A DNA stretch of 64,000 bases from Lethocerus indicus (GCA_019843655.1 JACDQD010000005.1:13729575-13793574); one strand, 5' to 3'; counted from the stretch's first letter, positions 26,177-37,997 are shown. Translations and numbers: made by a program. Notes: a model not told the origin generated them from the letters alone.

Positions 26177-27800
26177 TTAAAATGAGCAAGTACTTATCTT
26201 GGCCAAAAAAGGTGCCCATGTTATTATGGCATCTTGTTGCCCATTTATGTCATCAGCCTCATCATCACTGCTCTCGCTTGTGTTGATTTCACTAGTCGGT
26301 ACCGAAGCCTCCCAGTCTTCAGAGAGCCAGTCCTCATCATCTTCATCATCACTTTCCTCCTTGGTCTCTTCTTCAAGAGACACAAATGGAAATTCCTAAA
26401 AATGTGTATTTACTGGTACTGATTAATCCAAATAAGGAACTTCTGCATCAGTTGAAGATCCGACAGAAAGATATGATTGAAATAACATTACATATAAGGT
26501 CCAATAGATTATCTATTTTTCAATTTCAAAATATAATCATTTCATTCTTCTAATCACACACACATGTTCTTGTGTTTTATATTCTTCATAACATTCACTT
26601 GTGCTGAAAATCATTACTACTTTCCATCATCTGGATTTCCAGGGAAATAAAGTTTGAAAAAATACTTGTATAAGACTATTGGTGTTGTTGTTAACTAACC
26701 TCAACATTAATTGAAATTTTCAAAGGATTATTTCGTAGGTCTAATTTTTTAATATGCGTCATATGCTCCAACAATTCTCTTGGGACAATGTTTATTTTAT
26801 TATCAGCCAGGAAACAATACTGAAGATCCTATAAAAATATTAATACATTTTAAGCAAATTAATTTGAGATACTTTTATTTGTAAAATTTATTAATTTATT
26901 TAAAGAGTACCTTAAGTTCAGCTATGCTTGAAGGTACCTCCTTGAATTGGTTTTGGGATAAATTCAGATGTATAAGACCATTCACAGTCCCCACAGAACC
27001 AGGTAAATTTTTTATTTGGTTTCGTTCTACAGTTAACCACCTAAAGTAAGTTGAACAAATATTCCATACAATAAATGTAAGACATTTTAAAATTATTTTG
27101 TAATAATCTCTTTTCAAATTAAAAAAATTAGAAGAGTTGGTATATAAAACAATTCTATACAGATTTTGTAATAAAAAATGAATACTAAAACTGTTGAGAA
27201 AAATGACATAAATCAGAAAGGAATATATTATTAACAGAGTCACATTGTTAAATTACTCAAATTAACAAATCCAATGCTTCATTTCTTTTTTTGAATAATT
27301 CAGATTTATCACCTTAAACTTCCAAGAAGGAAAAGTTCTGCTGGCAATTCTTCCAGAAAATTTCCTCTTGCTCCAAAAGTTTCGAGTTGAATTAGATTGC
27401 CTATTTCGGGTGGAAGGGATTTCAGTTCTGTATTATTTACCCACAGAACTTCTAGGCTCACCAAAGAACCTATTTCAGATGGTAATTCACCAAGAGGATT
27501 GTGGCTGATATTAAGCTGAACTAAATTCTTAAAAGCTGCCAGGTTTGGAAACTTCGTGAACTTATTATAGTCCAATGCCAAAGTCACAAGATTCTGCAGT
27601 GACTCTAATTCTTCTGGCAAACTCATTATCTCATTTTTGCTGAGATAGAGTCGCATCAAAAATACTATTCTTGAAATGGAAGCAGGTATTTCTTTGATAT
27701 TGAAATCTATGAGCTTGAGTACCATCCTTTTTGTAACAAAGGTTTTTTCAATCAAGGCTAACATGCGAATGTTTTGCATAAAATTGTATACTGAAGTCAT
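26177..27800 (-). CDS. Leucine-rich repeat protein with acidic C-terminal tail
   Basis: Exons 27800-27313, 27040-26911, 26828-26700 and 26395-26177 join in phase to 321 aa. About nine LRRs of 23 residues (LxxLxLxxNxLxxLP type, for example LVQLNISHNPLGELPSEIG) fill residues 25–245. The type resembles intracellular Ras-group or SHOC2/LRRC-like scaffold proteins, with no signal peptide or membrane segment. The last exon encodes a tail rich in Asp, Glu and Ser (residues 255–300). LRR proteins of this sort bind other proteins; the partner is unknown and I assign no symbol. The ATG lies 9 nt after an acceptor (TTTGTAG), so a 5' exon, non-coding or coding, is likely upstream. A possible donor for it is at 28,657. 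Confidence 0.85.
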
Positions 27801-29580
27801 TGTCGTGAATCTACAAAGTAAAAATATAAATAAAGCAACATATTTAAGATCTCAATAAGTAATTCTATGGTGTCATAATAACAAAAGATCCTCCTATATT
27901 TAGAGTGTAGTTACATACACAAATTATAATTTGAAAAAAAAATAAGTTCCATTCGATGATTTTACAATAGAATTGTTTAAACTGTTAAACATAAAGTTCA
28001 ATGGAATCAATCGTCGGAAGCTTAGGAGACAGTAAGAGCTATTTGGCACACAAAATGTCAAGAAAACGTTAGACGTTATTGGTAATAATAATTTCTGAGC
28101 TTTGGCTTTTCTAATTTTAATTTATTGTGAAGTAATCAGGAAGGTGTTATAATTATTCATTAAATAAAGGAATGACGATCTTAAGAAAGAAAGTGGCAGT
28201 AGCCACAGTATGGGCGGATTACTGGACTGATCTTTAAAAAATATCACCTGCTTGCAATTAACAATAAAAGAAGAATCAAATTTAAAAGGGTAAAGCTGCT
28301 AGCGTAAATGTCACACGTAATTCACATGACTAGCAAGATACAAGTAAACCGTATTGACAGACGGAACACAACTCAACTGACAACCTGACGGAGGTTATTG
28401 GAACATCCAACTTTTTAGATATCTGTACTTCGTTTAAACTAAACAGATTAAAAACATAAAATATTTATGTAACGATTGACAAAATAATAATTGTCGATTA
28501 ATATAGTTTTATAGATTTAAATCGTACGTTAAACAATAACGTTTTTCAAAGTCGAGATGGCTTAAGAAAGGAAGTGTGTCAAACTACCGGCCTACTACAC
28601 ATGTAAGGCGTTGACCCGTTATCAGCAACCAGTCTGTTACTCGCAATCACACCTTACCTGGTACTATTTCTAATAAAAACATATAAGTGACAAGTAAAGA
28701 TATTTAGGTAAGGAAGAGAAAACTGAAAATGACGCTAGAGTTTGTTCACTGTAATATTGATGCACAATTGAATCTCTCTGCTTTTCAGACAAATCTGAAA
28801 GTGGTATTATCAATAGAATCTTTCATCTTTAACAGTTCATATAAGTAAATTATCAGTATAATTTACTGGTATCATCAGTATGATATCTACTGATGATAGT
28901 TACTACTACAGTGCAACATTATTTAATAAATGTTATAATGTACTTACCCATATTAAAAATGTAACGCAAACACATCCCAGATACAAATTAAATGTTTTGT
29001 ACCTGGAATAACAGTATGCAATGGTATTTTTCTGATAGCAATTCAAATAATGAAATTTACTATTAAATAGCCATGGGAAATCTGTTGTCTATGGATTGTT
29101 CTCAGTTAAGTTATATGCATACCCTTCTTAATTTGTGTGACTATCAACTGAAGTCTTTAATTCTTAATTTATTGAATCAATTATGTATACATTGTAGTTA
29201 ATTCTAATCTACAATAATAATAATTGTAGAATGATTATTGTATTAATAATTGTTTAATAGAAAATATTTCTGCATTGAAAAATAATCCAAGGATGATTAA
29301 TAATTTTTGTCTGAATAATTAATTTTGTTTTAGCCTAATTAAAAATATGAATGGTCAATAATAGCTTTAAGTAACTAAATTTCATTATAATAGATAATTT
29401 TACACAAATCAGATTATATGATTCATAACGAAAACTAAGAAATTATTCTCCTTGGACATTAACTAGTAAATAAATTTAGCTTCATTTTTTAAACACAAGT
29501 GTATTATAATGATATTGGCTAATCAAAAGTTAAGTAACTAAAATTAACTGGATTAAAAAATAAGATCTGTCTATGGCCAC
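27801..29580. other. Upstream region of the LRR gene
   Basis: No complete gene is seen. A good minus-strand donor (CCAG|GTAAGG; exon end 28,658) could close a 5' UTR exon that splices to the LRR acceptor near 27,810. The region around 28,540–28,680 is a little richer in CpG than its surroundings, as expected for a promoter. The rest is AT-rich and holds nothing I can name. Confidence 0.4.
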
Positions 29581-29584
29581 AACA

Positions 29585-29590
29585 TTTATT
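29585..29590 (-). terminator. Candidate poly(A) signal of the Tim10 transcript
   Basis: AATAAA on the minus strand, about 190 nt past the Tim10 stop. Another copy at 29,773–29,778 lies only a few bases after the stop, which leaves very little 3' UTR. Confidence 0.45.
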
Positions 29591-29780
29591 GTCAATTTGC
29601 TATTTTCATCACAACAAATATTTAAGGAAATATAAAAACAAGATCAATTGTACTACTTCATACTTTTTAATCCCTCCAGCTACATCATTTTCCACTTTCT
29701 AGCTTCATAAAAAAAGTTATGAAAGGTGACAACCATCCATAATAATAGTCTATCCATGCACACTAACAATATTTTATTTT

Positions 29781-30077
29781 CTACGTCCCTGGCTGTTTTG
29801 ACTGTTCACTTTGTAACTTTTTCATGAAGTCATCATCTTGTGTTGAAAGCATAGTTAGTTTTTTCCCAACCCTTTCATGTATATCCAGATATTTAGCTAC
29901 ACATCTATCTATGCAGACTGCTTCTCCTTTTCCTAGTTCGGCTTCTTTATACTTAGGTGGAATGCATTTTTTGTGGCATGATGTTGCTAATCTATTATAC
30001 ATGTCAGCCATCATTTCAAGCTCTAAATCTTGAACCAGTTGCAGTTTTGCCATATCCATCTGCGGTAGGTTGGCCAT
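29781..30077 (-). CDS. Tim10: Mitochondrial import inner membrane translocase subunit Tim10
   Basis: A small intermembrane-space chaperone that works as a hexamer with Tim9 and escorts hydrophobic carrier proteins to the TIM22 complex. The single exon encodes 98 aa, close to the family length. The twin CX3C motif is intact: Cys34-HKK-Cys38 and Cys55-IDR-Cys59, which form the two disulfides made by Mia40. The helices around them ([26 protein letters not shown]) are typical Tim10. The ATG is preceded by an A-rich stretch. The stop of a conserved-looking micro-ORF lies only 52 bp upstream on the same strand, so both may be read from one mRNA. Confidence 0.95.
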   Translation of the reverse strand: MANLPQMDMAKLQLVQDLELEMMADMYNRLATSCHKKCIPPKYKEAELGKGEAVCIDRCVAKYLDIHERVGKKLTMLSTQDDDFMKKLQSEQSKQPGT

Positions 30078-30129
30078 TTTTTTTCACTTTTTTTATTTCA
30101 GACAACTCAAAATATTTCGATACTTCCTT

Positions 30130-31146
30130 TTATCCTGTAAATTTCCTCTGGCTGGGTTTGTATTCACCTAAATTAGAGTTTCTCATGCGTTCCCTAATTT
30201 TCATACTCTCATACCTGCTGCTGTCAATAGACCGCTTGGAAAGGATGAAAGAATACAAGCCAGCAGCAACCACAATAGACCTGAACATAATATACATATC
30301 TAAAATAATATACATCAAAATAATTAATTAATTATTCATTAAGAATACAATTGTAATCTTATTGTCTTTGTGATAGTCTCACACACAATAGCCCTTACTT
30401 TTATTGACTACAATTGAATACAAATCTGTGAACAAGTAAGGTATGGATGAAATAAGGATTATTCTGACAGTTAACAAAACGTTTTCAAGGTAAAGCTTTC
30501 TTTAATAAATTAAAATTGACAGGATTCTATTATCAAGATAAAATAATAATATTAATTCTTGCTGTCGCCAGTTCGTCATTGCAAACAAAATATTAGAAAA
30601 ACATTAATCACTTTTAAATGCTAAAATTTAATAAAATCCAATTTGAAAGTAACAAATGTAATGGCTTTAGCCCAATAATAAAATATATCCAAATTTGATT
30701 CTACTCAAAACCCACGAGACTTTGAGGTTAGGGCTTACCATCCAACACAAATCTTCGTCACATTATATAGTTGCATGTCTTAAACAGTCATATTTAAGTA
30801 GCAGAGCTAAACTAACTGCAAAAAATCACAATAATTATTATTTAAGAAAACCTATAAGTCGTGTATTATTCTAAGTCCAAGAGATCATTCAAACGTACCA
30901 TTCCAAATAAATCACTGGTGCCTGTATATTTCGTAATTCAACAATTGTGTTACGTTTTAACTATAATAATGTAACTAAATTAGTAGTAACTAGTAATGTA
31001 ACTAATAATTTAATATTATCTATTGATGACAAAATATCCCTTAGTTTTTGTATCACGAAAATATTGATAAAAGTAAATGTTACATCAAAATTATAAATAT
31101 AAATGGTAATATATAATCTGTACCTGGAATATTTAACAGTAACCAT
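30130..31146 (-). CDS. 57-aa single-pass membrane micro-protein, upstream of Tim10
   Basis: Two exons, 31146-31124 and 30280-30130, join in phase across a GT–AG intron with good borders (CCAG|GTACAG and TTCAG|GTC). The product starts MVTVKYS, then has one hydrophobic segment (about residues 9–21, SIVVAAGLYSFIL). A basic, polar region ESMKIRERMRNSN follows. The pattern of a short N-terminus, one membrane helix and an RYExMKxRxRMR-like tail reminds me of small conserved membrane proteins of unknown function; I cannot name the family with certainty. Without splicing, the second exon could start at an ATG two codons before the acceptor, giving a 52-aa form. The stop is 52 bp before the Tim10 ATG. 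Confidence 0.65.
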
Positions 31147-32092
31147 ACTTTATTAAAATAAAAACAAATTGATTGCCAAAATGGACAAATTCATTACCAG
31201 TTAGCAGGAATGCATTATAATTTAACTGTTATAACTGTTATACTTAACAGCACTTGCTGTTATACAACTTTATTAAGTAATGCATAAGATCCATTTTCAG
31301 ACAAATATTTACTGATGAAATCATAAAACAAACTAAGCTACAAATACATTTAAAAAAATGTGAAACTGTCTTACTAATGAATAAAATAAATTATTTTAAA
31401 CAATTGTTTCTTGATATATCATTCACCTATATTCAATTGATTACATCCGACATTTATTAATCCAATTAACAGAAATATTTACACGAGATATTTTTATCTC
31501 ATGTAAATACAATACACAATACACTCACACAAAATACATTATAAATTCTGAATGAAGGAAAATTTGATACACCATGAAAATTCAAACCTACGATCAGGTT
31601 GATGCCCTCAGGTTTCTTTTTGAAATTCCATTTAACTTATTTTGATGGAAATTGCAAATGATTAATTCAGAGGAACTTCATGTAAACTCAAAATAGAATT
31701 GATACATTTTTTCTCTTCATTTTTGTAGGACGATTTTCTGTGCTGAAATGTGCTCAGAATTGATATTTTAATTTAAAATATGTACAATATTACAATCAAT
31801 ATTAAAACATACATTCAGTATAAAGAATGTTACTAATTCAATATGAAATTGTACAAATTAAGTACAAAGTTGTGTAAGGAAAAATTATATAATAATGAAT
31901 TAATTAAGACCAAATTTACTTCAAAAATATTTTTTTGTAAAATTATTTTATACTTGTTATTGAAAGCTAGATAATTGTTGGATAATGGTATTATAAATAA
32001 GCTATTGTTATAATATTAATTTATTTATATAATTATAAAAAATATTTTTTAAAATAAACTTAATACTTCAAAATGACAAAATGAATATTCAG

Positions 32093-32313
32093 CTACACAA
32101 TTTGGTTAACAGAATTATAAAATTGATTTTTTTCTCTGTGATATTTGCTGTTATGTGTTGAAAGACTCCACTTAGTCTTGAAATATCTGGTACATGTTGT
32201 ACAGAAGAAGCTACCAATTTGTTGAGTGTGCTTAGCTACAACATGCCTGTCGAGGCAAGCTTGGCTGGTAAACATATTTTGGCAGATATAACAAGCGACC
32301 CTCGAATCTCGTC
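32093..32313 (-). CDS. BTB–ZnF locus, alternative 3' exon H (two C2H2 fingers)
   Basis: Terminal exon with a phase-1 acceptor (TTTTCAG|GA) and its own stop. Joined to the four constant exons it gives a 329-aa isoform. It encodes two C2H2 fingers, CYIC–x12–H–x4–H and CTTC–x12–H–x4–H, with a long linker (eight residues between the last His and next Cys), as in lola/tramtrack-type ends. Candidate AATAAA at 32,020–32,025 (minus). It is the most distal 3' end of the locus. Confidence 0.85.
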
Positions 32314-32518
32314 CTGAAAATATTAATTTAATGAGATTATCAAATAATTAGAAATTTTAATCATACACTTTAGAGAGATTGGATATATAATCAGAAAATT
32401 GATCATTTCCATAAATTATTTATTCATTACAGGAAACAAAGACTTTTTTACAGTGATAAAATAAATATATGAAAAAAAATTTGTAAAATTGAGGCTTTTT
32501 TGTAATTTAATTCCTGAA

Positions 32519-32727
32519 TCAGATTTTATGGTTGAATCTGATATGTTCTTGGAGACTATACTTGTTTTTAAAAAAGCGATTACAAAAATGGCATTGGACA
32601 GTGGGAGTTGGAGTATGTTGTGTTCTGATATGCCTCCTTAAGTTGCCAGTTGAAATATGCTTATCACAGTGTGGACAGGCCTCAGTCAAAAATGTGTAAC
32701 GACTTCCAGATGAACAGAATTGTAAAG
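32519..32727 (-). CDS. BTB–ZnF locus, alternative 3' exon G (two C2H2 fingers)
   Basis: Terminal exon with a phase-1 acceptor (TGTGCAG|CT) and its own stop; the isoform would be 325 aa. The fingers are CPHC–x11–H–x4–H, one residue short in the middle, and CHFC–x12–H–x4–H, joined by a seven-residue linker. AATAAA at 32,419–32,424 (minus) lies before the next exon, so this can be a true alternative end. Confidence 0.87.
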
Positions 32728-33719
32728 CTGCACAGAAAAATAAAACCATCAATTAACAATTAATTTTCATTTAAAAAAGTTAATTTCTATAACAAAAATA
32801 TAGTATTACATCACAGAATACCTTATGTAAGTAGGGAAACGATTTCACAATTTCTTGGAGGATTGCACTATAAGTGCTGCATGTTAAAACATAATTTTTT
32901 TTCAACAATAGTAATGTCACGTATGAAACAAAATTAATATGATATTTTAAGATATTGAGCAAAAAAACATAAGATGATTGGTATGCAATTCTCATTCCAT
33001 AAGAAGAGTTGTGATAAACATATTTGATTCAAAGCAATAAAGCTAATGAATTTATGAAAGTTAGATATAAACAACCGCTGAAGAAAATTATGACAGTAAG
33101 TGAAGTTGTTTAGCAGATATTTCTAATTCACAAACAAAACATATACTTTCTGATAAAATGTAACAAAATTGAGCAATTGTAACATAACAAGGAACACTAT
33201 ATTTGAATATGTCATACAGTGTATCATAAGGTCTTAACTGAGTCATACTACTAATCAATAACTAAAATTATAGTGGGAATACAACTGTTTTCCATTCCAT
33301 AGCTCTTGCAGTGATGAATGCTGGTGAAAATACTAAATTTTATTAAATTAAATTTTATTAAATTATTTGAAAGGAAAAGAACATTACTTCATGTTGAATA
33401 TGTGCATAAAGAATTTAATATGGTTATAATATTTGGGTCTAAAAAACGTAATACACACACACAAACACAGTTTAAAAAATAAGGCCAGTTTTCTAGTACT
33501 TAACAGTTTGAAAACAAATTCATAATAATATACCACTATTTAGGTTGGTGAAAACAATCTTCTGGGTTAAAAGAGATTAAAATAACAGAATTTAATTATT
33601 TTTAAAGATTCATTTATTAATTAGATGTCCACAAATTACCAAATTTTATAGAATTACTTAGTTTCACAAACTTTGTTTGTAGTTTCACAAACCATATGTT
33701 ACATTAGTATAAATAAGCT

Positions 33720-33976
33720 CTAATATGAATTTGTGTGTTGAGAACACATATGGTTCTGAAGGCCAGTTATGTCATATTCTTTGTTGCAAATTAGGCAGAG
33801 AGAGTCCCTTGTATGAAGCATTATAAGGTGCCTACGAAGATTTGCCCGGCTGCTAAGCACTTTATTGCAAGCACCACACATAGTATAACCTGTGTGTGCT
33901 TTCATATGTTCTTTCAGATTCCTAGCATACTTAAAAACGGCTCCACACTCTTCACATTCAAATCGTCCAGATGAAT
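33720..33976 (-). CDS. BTB–ZnF locus, alternative 3' exon F (three C2H2 fingers)
   Basis: Terminal exon with a phase-1 acceptor (TATAG|AT) and its own stop. It encodes three fingers: CEEC–x12–H–x3–H, CGAC–x12–H–x4–H and CLIC–x11–H–x4–H. The first two are joined by a five-residue linker (TGYTM). It can follow the single-finger exon at 34,277–34,119, giving a four-finger isoform of 394 aa, or join constant exon 4 directly. AATAAA at 33,613–33,618 (minus). Confidence 0.87.
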
Positions 33977-34118
33977 CTATAAGCAATATAAGAAGATATT
34001 TTGTGTTTAAAACTAAATAATGTAAATATTTTATTAGACTATAACTTATGTAACTAAAAATTAATTTCATTCCAAAAATCTAATTTTTAACCACTGCATA
34101 TTTTTAAAAAATTATTAC

Positions 34119-34277
34119 CTAATTCCATTGACTTATTAGGATGCCAATATTGGGTTAAATCTGAGTGAGCTTCCAAGCTGTGTTTGGAGAGCTCTGAAAG
34201 ATTTATAAAAGGTGTTTTGCAGATGTAACACATGTATGCAAATTCATTGACTGCAGTTCTACGGATAATTTCTGGAC
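34119..34277 (-). CDS. BTB–ZnF locus, symmetric single-finger internal exon
   Basis: 159 nt, with acceptor TTTTTCCAG|GT and donor TTAG|GTAATA, phase 1 at both ends, so it can be included or skipped without shifting the frame. It encodes one finger, CYIC–x12–H–x4–H, within a 53-residue block. It must splice on to exon F or a later exon because it has no stop. This is the only finger exon in the array that is not terminal. Confidence 0.82.
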
Positions 34278-34790
34278 CTGGAAAAATAGAGAATATAAGG
34301 TATAATTCTCCAGTAACAAAAATCCTTCACTGTAATACTAATAATAAATAAACCACCTATTAAAAATAAGTAAACTTACCTTAAAGGATCAATGACATAA
34401 GAAGGTTTCTAAATATATAAATAATCATTTCTGAGTTTAACAGAGCTATACATACACAAAGATTGCTAGCAAATCATTGAATAAGAATAGTTAGAATCAT
34501 GCATCACATAAAATACAATTTAGACTTAACAGACCTCTTTCTGAAGAAGGGGTTTTCTTCATTAATTACTTAAAATTACCAATAAACTATATTTCGAAAG
34601 GTGACATTTACACAATTTTATTCAGTAAGAATTATACATATATAAAAAAGGCTCTTATATCACCATTGTGCATATATATAAAGGCACCTAAAGACTCCAA
34701 GAGACACACAAATAAACTACAATATTTCCATTCACATTACAAAGTAAAATATTTATTGAATATTTTCTTAAACAAATTATATCATGGAGC

Positions 34791-34972
34791 TTAAAATTTC
34801 TGGTTTGTTAAATGCATCATGAAGTAATGATGCTGCAGTTTCTGTTTGGTGCTGAGAACTCGGAAACATATAGGACAAACAGTCTCTCCAGTGTGAAGCT
34901 TCTTATGAGCACATAAATTAGGTTGATGTTTATATTTCATTCCACAGACATCACAAATATAGGGTTTGCCAT
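34791..34972 (-). CDS. BTB–ZnF locus, alternative 3' exon E (two C2H2 fingers)
   Basis: Terminal exon with a phase-1 acceptor (TTACAG|AT) and its own stop; isoform 316 aa. The fingers are CDVC–x12–H–x3–H and CPIC–x12–H–x4–H with a five-residue linker (TGETV). The exon is shorter than its neighbours. AATAAA at 34,752–34,757 (minus), just past the stop. Confidence 0.87.
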
Positions 34973-34977
34973 CTGTA

Positions 34978-36649
34978 ACAACTATGTAACAACAAACATT
35001 AGTATTGAGAATATAAATAAATGATGAAAGAATATTATGTTAATTAAAAACAAAGGATTATCAAGAATTAGACCAATAAATAAAAACATAATCAAATAAA
35101 TGACTTATTAGATTCACATATCTTATCAGTTGAATACAGATTTATAATTTAAGTTTCAAAACAAATGTATTACAATAAATATTAATATGGTGATGGCACA
35201 ATTCCTTTAATTACAAAGAAAAGCTATTCCCTGAAAATAAGAACATACTAATAAGAATCTGTAACCTTTATAATTAAACGATCTGCTTATAATTGGAAAG
35301 GTTAATATACAAACGGCTTATTCATAAAAAACCTTATTTAATAATAATAGCTGTGTACCTTCACTTTCATTACATGTAGTGAACTACTTTCCAGAATATT
35401 CTTAGAATTTCAGCATCAATAGAACCCTAAATGAGAAAAATTAGAATTTAAAAAAATTGTGATTGCTTCATATGACAATAAGGAGATCATTTAAAAATAA
35501 TTTTTCTCAAAATATTTAATGTGAAAAAATGATGAACATAAATATTCTTGTTTCAGAATAAACATTAATGTTAAGTCAATTAAAAATGTCAATATATATG
35601 ATTTTCTACCTTTAATGGTTTTATTATATTGTTGAGAGAAATGGCTGGGTAGAGACCTGTTGATTATTACTACAGATATATCAGACAATATTGCTTGTTA
35701 GGGGAAAAGTGACAAGACAATGAATGTACTGTTAGAAGTTAGAATGGCATTTGAGAAATATTAGAAATGTGGAGGTGTAAATATATGATCAAATTGGTAT
35801 GTTTACAGTGCATAGAAATGTGAATAGGAAACATCAGACCAATGTTATTAATGCGATAATAAGCAAAAATTTATAATTAACTGTAAACCAAGGTTACCAT
35901 AATGCAGGTGGTAAAATATACAGGTTCACCAGCTGAAAATTAATAAAATAAAAGTTTCTTAAACTTTTTATTAATGTTAGAAGACACATATAAAGACACA
36001 AAATAAAGTAGGATGGAAACAATTCCTATTATAAATAAACCACAGAAGTTAGAATACATATAACTTAATTCATAGAACTAAAATATAAACAGTTAACTAA
36101 TTTACTAAAAGGTATGACTTGCAATGGTGATCCTGGTTATGCTCTTTTTTCCTTACCCTGTCAAATTCAAACAATTTTCATTGCATAATCTTTAAATCAA
36201 TTAAAATATTGAAATTATTTTTTATTAACATTACTTTGAAAATAAAAAATTTATCATCATATTAAGTTTCAAACAAATGCAACTTTAAGGAATGTTACTG
36301 ATCCTGCTTAAAAGAAATTTCAAGATGTGTGAACAAATAAATACAGTTTCTTTTCCAAAATATTTACATAGTATATAAAAATACTTTATAGGCACACATT
36401 AATTAACAATGTAATGTTATAGAAAAATACTTCTTCAATGCATAACTGGCTCACAATTCTGATTTGAATTATACATTTTTACAAATGGAGGATTTTAAGA
36501 TTTTCCTTCAAATATTATAATGAACATATTTTTTTTGCACATAATTTCACTACTATTTTTTTATATGCTCTATACAATATTGTAATCATACAGAATAGGG
36601 TATAATACTTATATTTGAGCATCTTCGTATTGATGTTAGTATGTATATG

Positions 36650-36650
<1 letters not shown>
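34978..36650. other. Intronic stretch between exon E and the decayed exon
   Basis: AT-rich DNA with no further finger exon that I can find. The open frames are short and free of Cys–His patterns. Confidence 0.5.

Positions 36651-36651
<1 letters not shown>

Positions 36652-36691
<40 letters not shown>
36652..36691. repeat. (AT)n microsatellite
   Basis: About 40 bp of pure AT/TA dinucleotides inside the BTB–ZnF locus, next to the decayed finger exon. Confidence 0.95.
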
Positions 36692-36693
<2 letters not shown>

Positions 36694-36816
36694 AAATTTA
36701 ATATTTGTAATCTCAATATCAATCTGGGAAACATTAGCAAACAGAAACATTTTTACCCTTATTAAAGGCCCAAACAAATTGTTTAAGTTGTATGAATGCT
36801 GGACATTGAACCATCC

Positions 36817-36960
36817 ATGAATATCCTTCATATGCTGTTTTAGAAGCTGAGAGCAAGAATATTAACACTGGCACGTAGGACATCTTTAATCACAGAACAT
36901 CTATTTCTTGTTTCTTCACTGACTCCTCATGCTCTATTTTTGATAAACATGTTTGTTATG
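36817..36960 (-). pseudogene. Decayed zinc-finger 3' exon of the BTB–ZnF locus
   Basis: On the minus strand, 36,882–36,817 reads as one finger with correct spacing, CPTC–x12–H–MKDI–H, but the third of the twelve spacer codons is TAA (36,864–36,862). Just upstream, in a different frame, lies SVKKQEIDV, which resembles the end of a first finger whose His has become Gln, followed by a stop. So at least one nonsense codon and one frameshift separate it from a working two-finger exon like its neighbours. It sits between exons E and C, in the same orientation, as expected for a dead member of the array. Confidence 0.6.
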
Positions 36961-37785
36961 CCAAACTGACTCTCTTGTCTGACACTAAAAAAATATTGAA
37001 TAACACATAATTACATATTACAAAATAAAACATATCTAGTTCAAGATTCTCAATGGCTCTTAACCATTATGCGCTGGAATAATGACAAGGTTCCGACAGA
37101 TTAAGAAGGAAGTAAGCAGACAGAGTAAAAGAATAAATATAAAATATATTTACATTTTAACATCATTAAACAAATAGGAAGATGGGATGTAAAATGTATA
37201 AAATATATGGAACAAAGTACCTAGGTGTTTCATAAGGCAGTTAAAATACACAATAAAATAATATTGAATACAGTACACTTCAAACTTTAAAAAAATGTTT
37301 AACAGATTAAATACAATATCAACATAAAAACAGATTTATAATATCCTAGATATAAAAAAAATCACATCTTTATTAAGAACCATGTATAAAGTGGCAAAAT
37401 AAATACTATAGGAATATTGTTTCAATGCATAATTAAAAAAATGTTTGGGGAAAGGACAGAATTTAAAGGATTACACTTGTTACATCAGGAACATTCTGTA
37501 TGTATCTAATAATTCACCAAATTTAAATTGTCCTGTAATGCACAATATAAAAAAAAACATCTAATTATATGTAACTTGTGTATACATACATATGAAAAGA
37601 GGCCTTAATATGATACAATTAAATTGTTACAGCATATATTCATGAAAATACCTTACCAATACCCAAATAAATATCTGCTCCCCTTTTTATTTTAATTATG
37701 CAGCATTAAACATAAGTTAAAATGCTGAATGTAAATAACAAAACAGTATATTCACTATTAGAATCATTTGACAATCCTAATTTAA

Positions 37786-37997
37786 TCACCATTTGTTGAT
37801 ACCATGCACAGCACAAAGATGAAGTCTCAAGGAATACAACCGAGAACAAACTTTGTTGCATATAAAACATGTTGTACGCCCAGTATGAATCATCCTGTGA
37901 TGGTCCAATGAATTAGGATGTTTGAATGTTTTACCGCACACCTTGCATTCATATTTCCATGTCTTTGGCCGCTCTCCAATCAGTGGGCAATCTTGGT
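37786..37997 (-). CDS. BTB–ZnF locus, alternative 3' exon C (two C2H2 fingers)
   Basis: Terminal exon with a phase-1 acceptor (TTTATAG|AC) and its own stop; isoform 326 aa. The fingers are CKVC–x12–H–x3–H and CFIC–x12–H–x4–H with the five-residue linker TGRTT. It is closely similar to exon B (shared FKHP-SLDHH and GRTTC) and less so to exon A, so these arose by exon duplication. AATAAA at 37,686–37,691 (minus). Confidence 0.88.

Noticed and set aside
26199..26399. Plus-strand Ser-rich open frame of 66 codons
   Set aside because: It is the antisense shadow of the acidic tail exon of the LRR gene.
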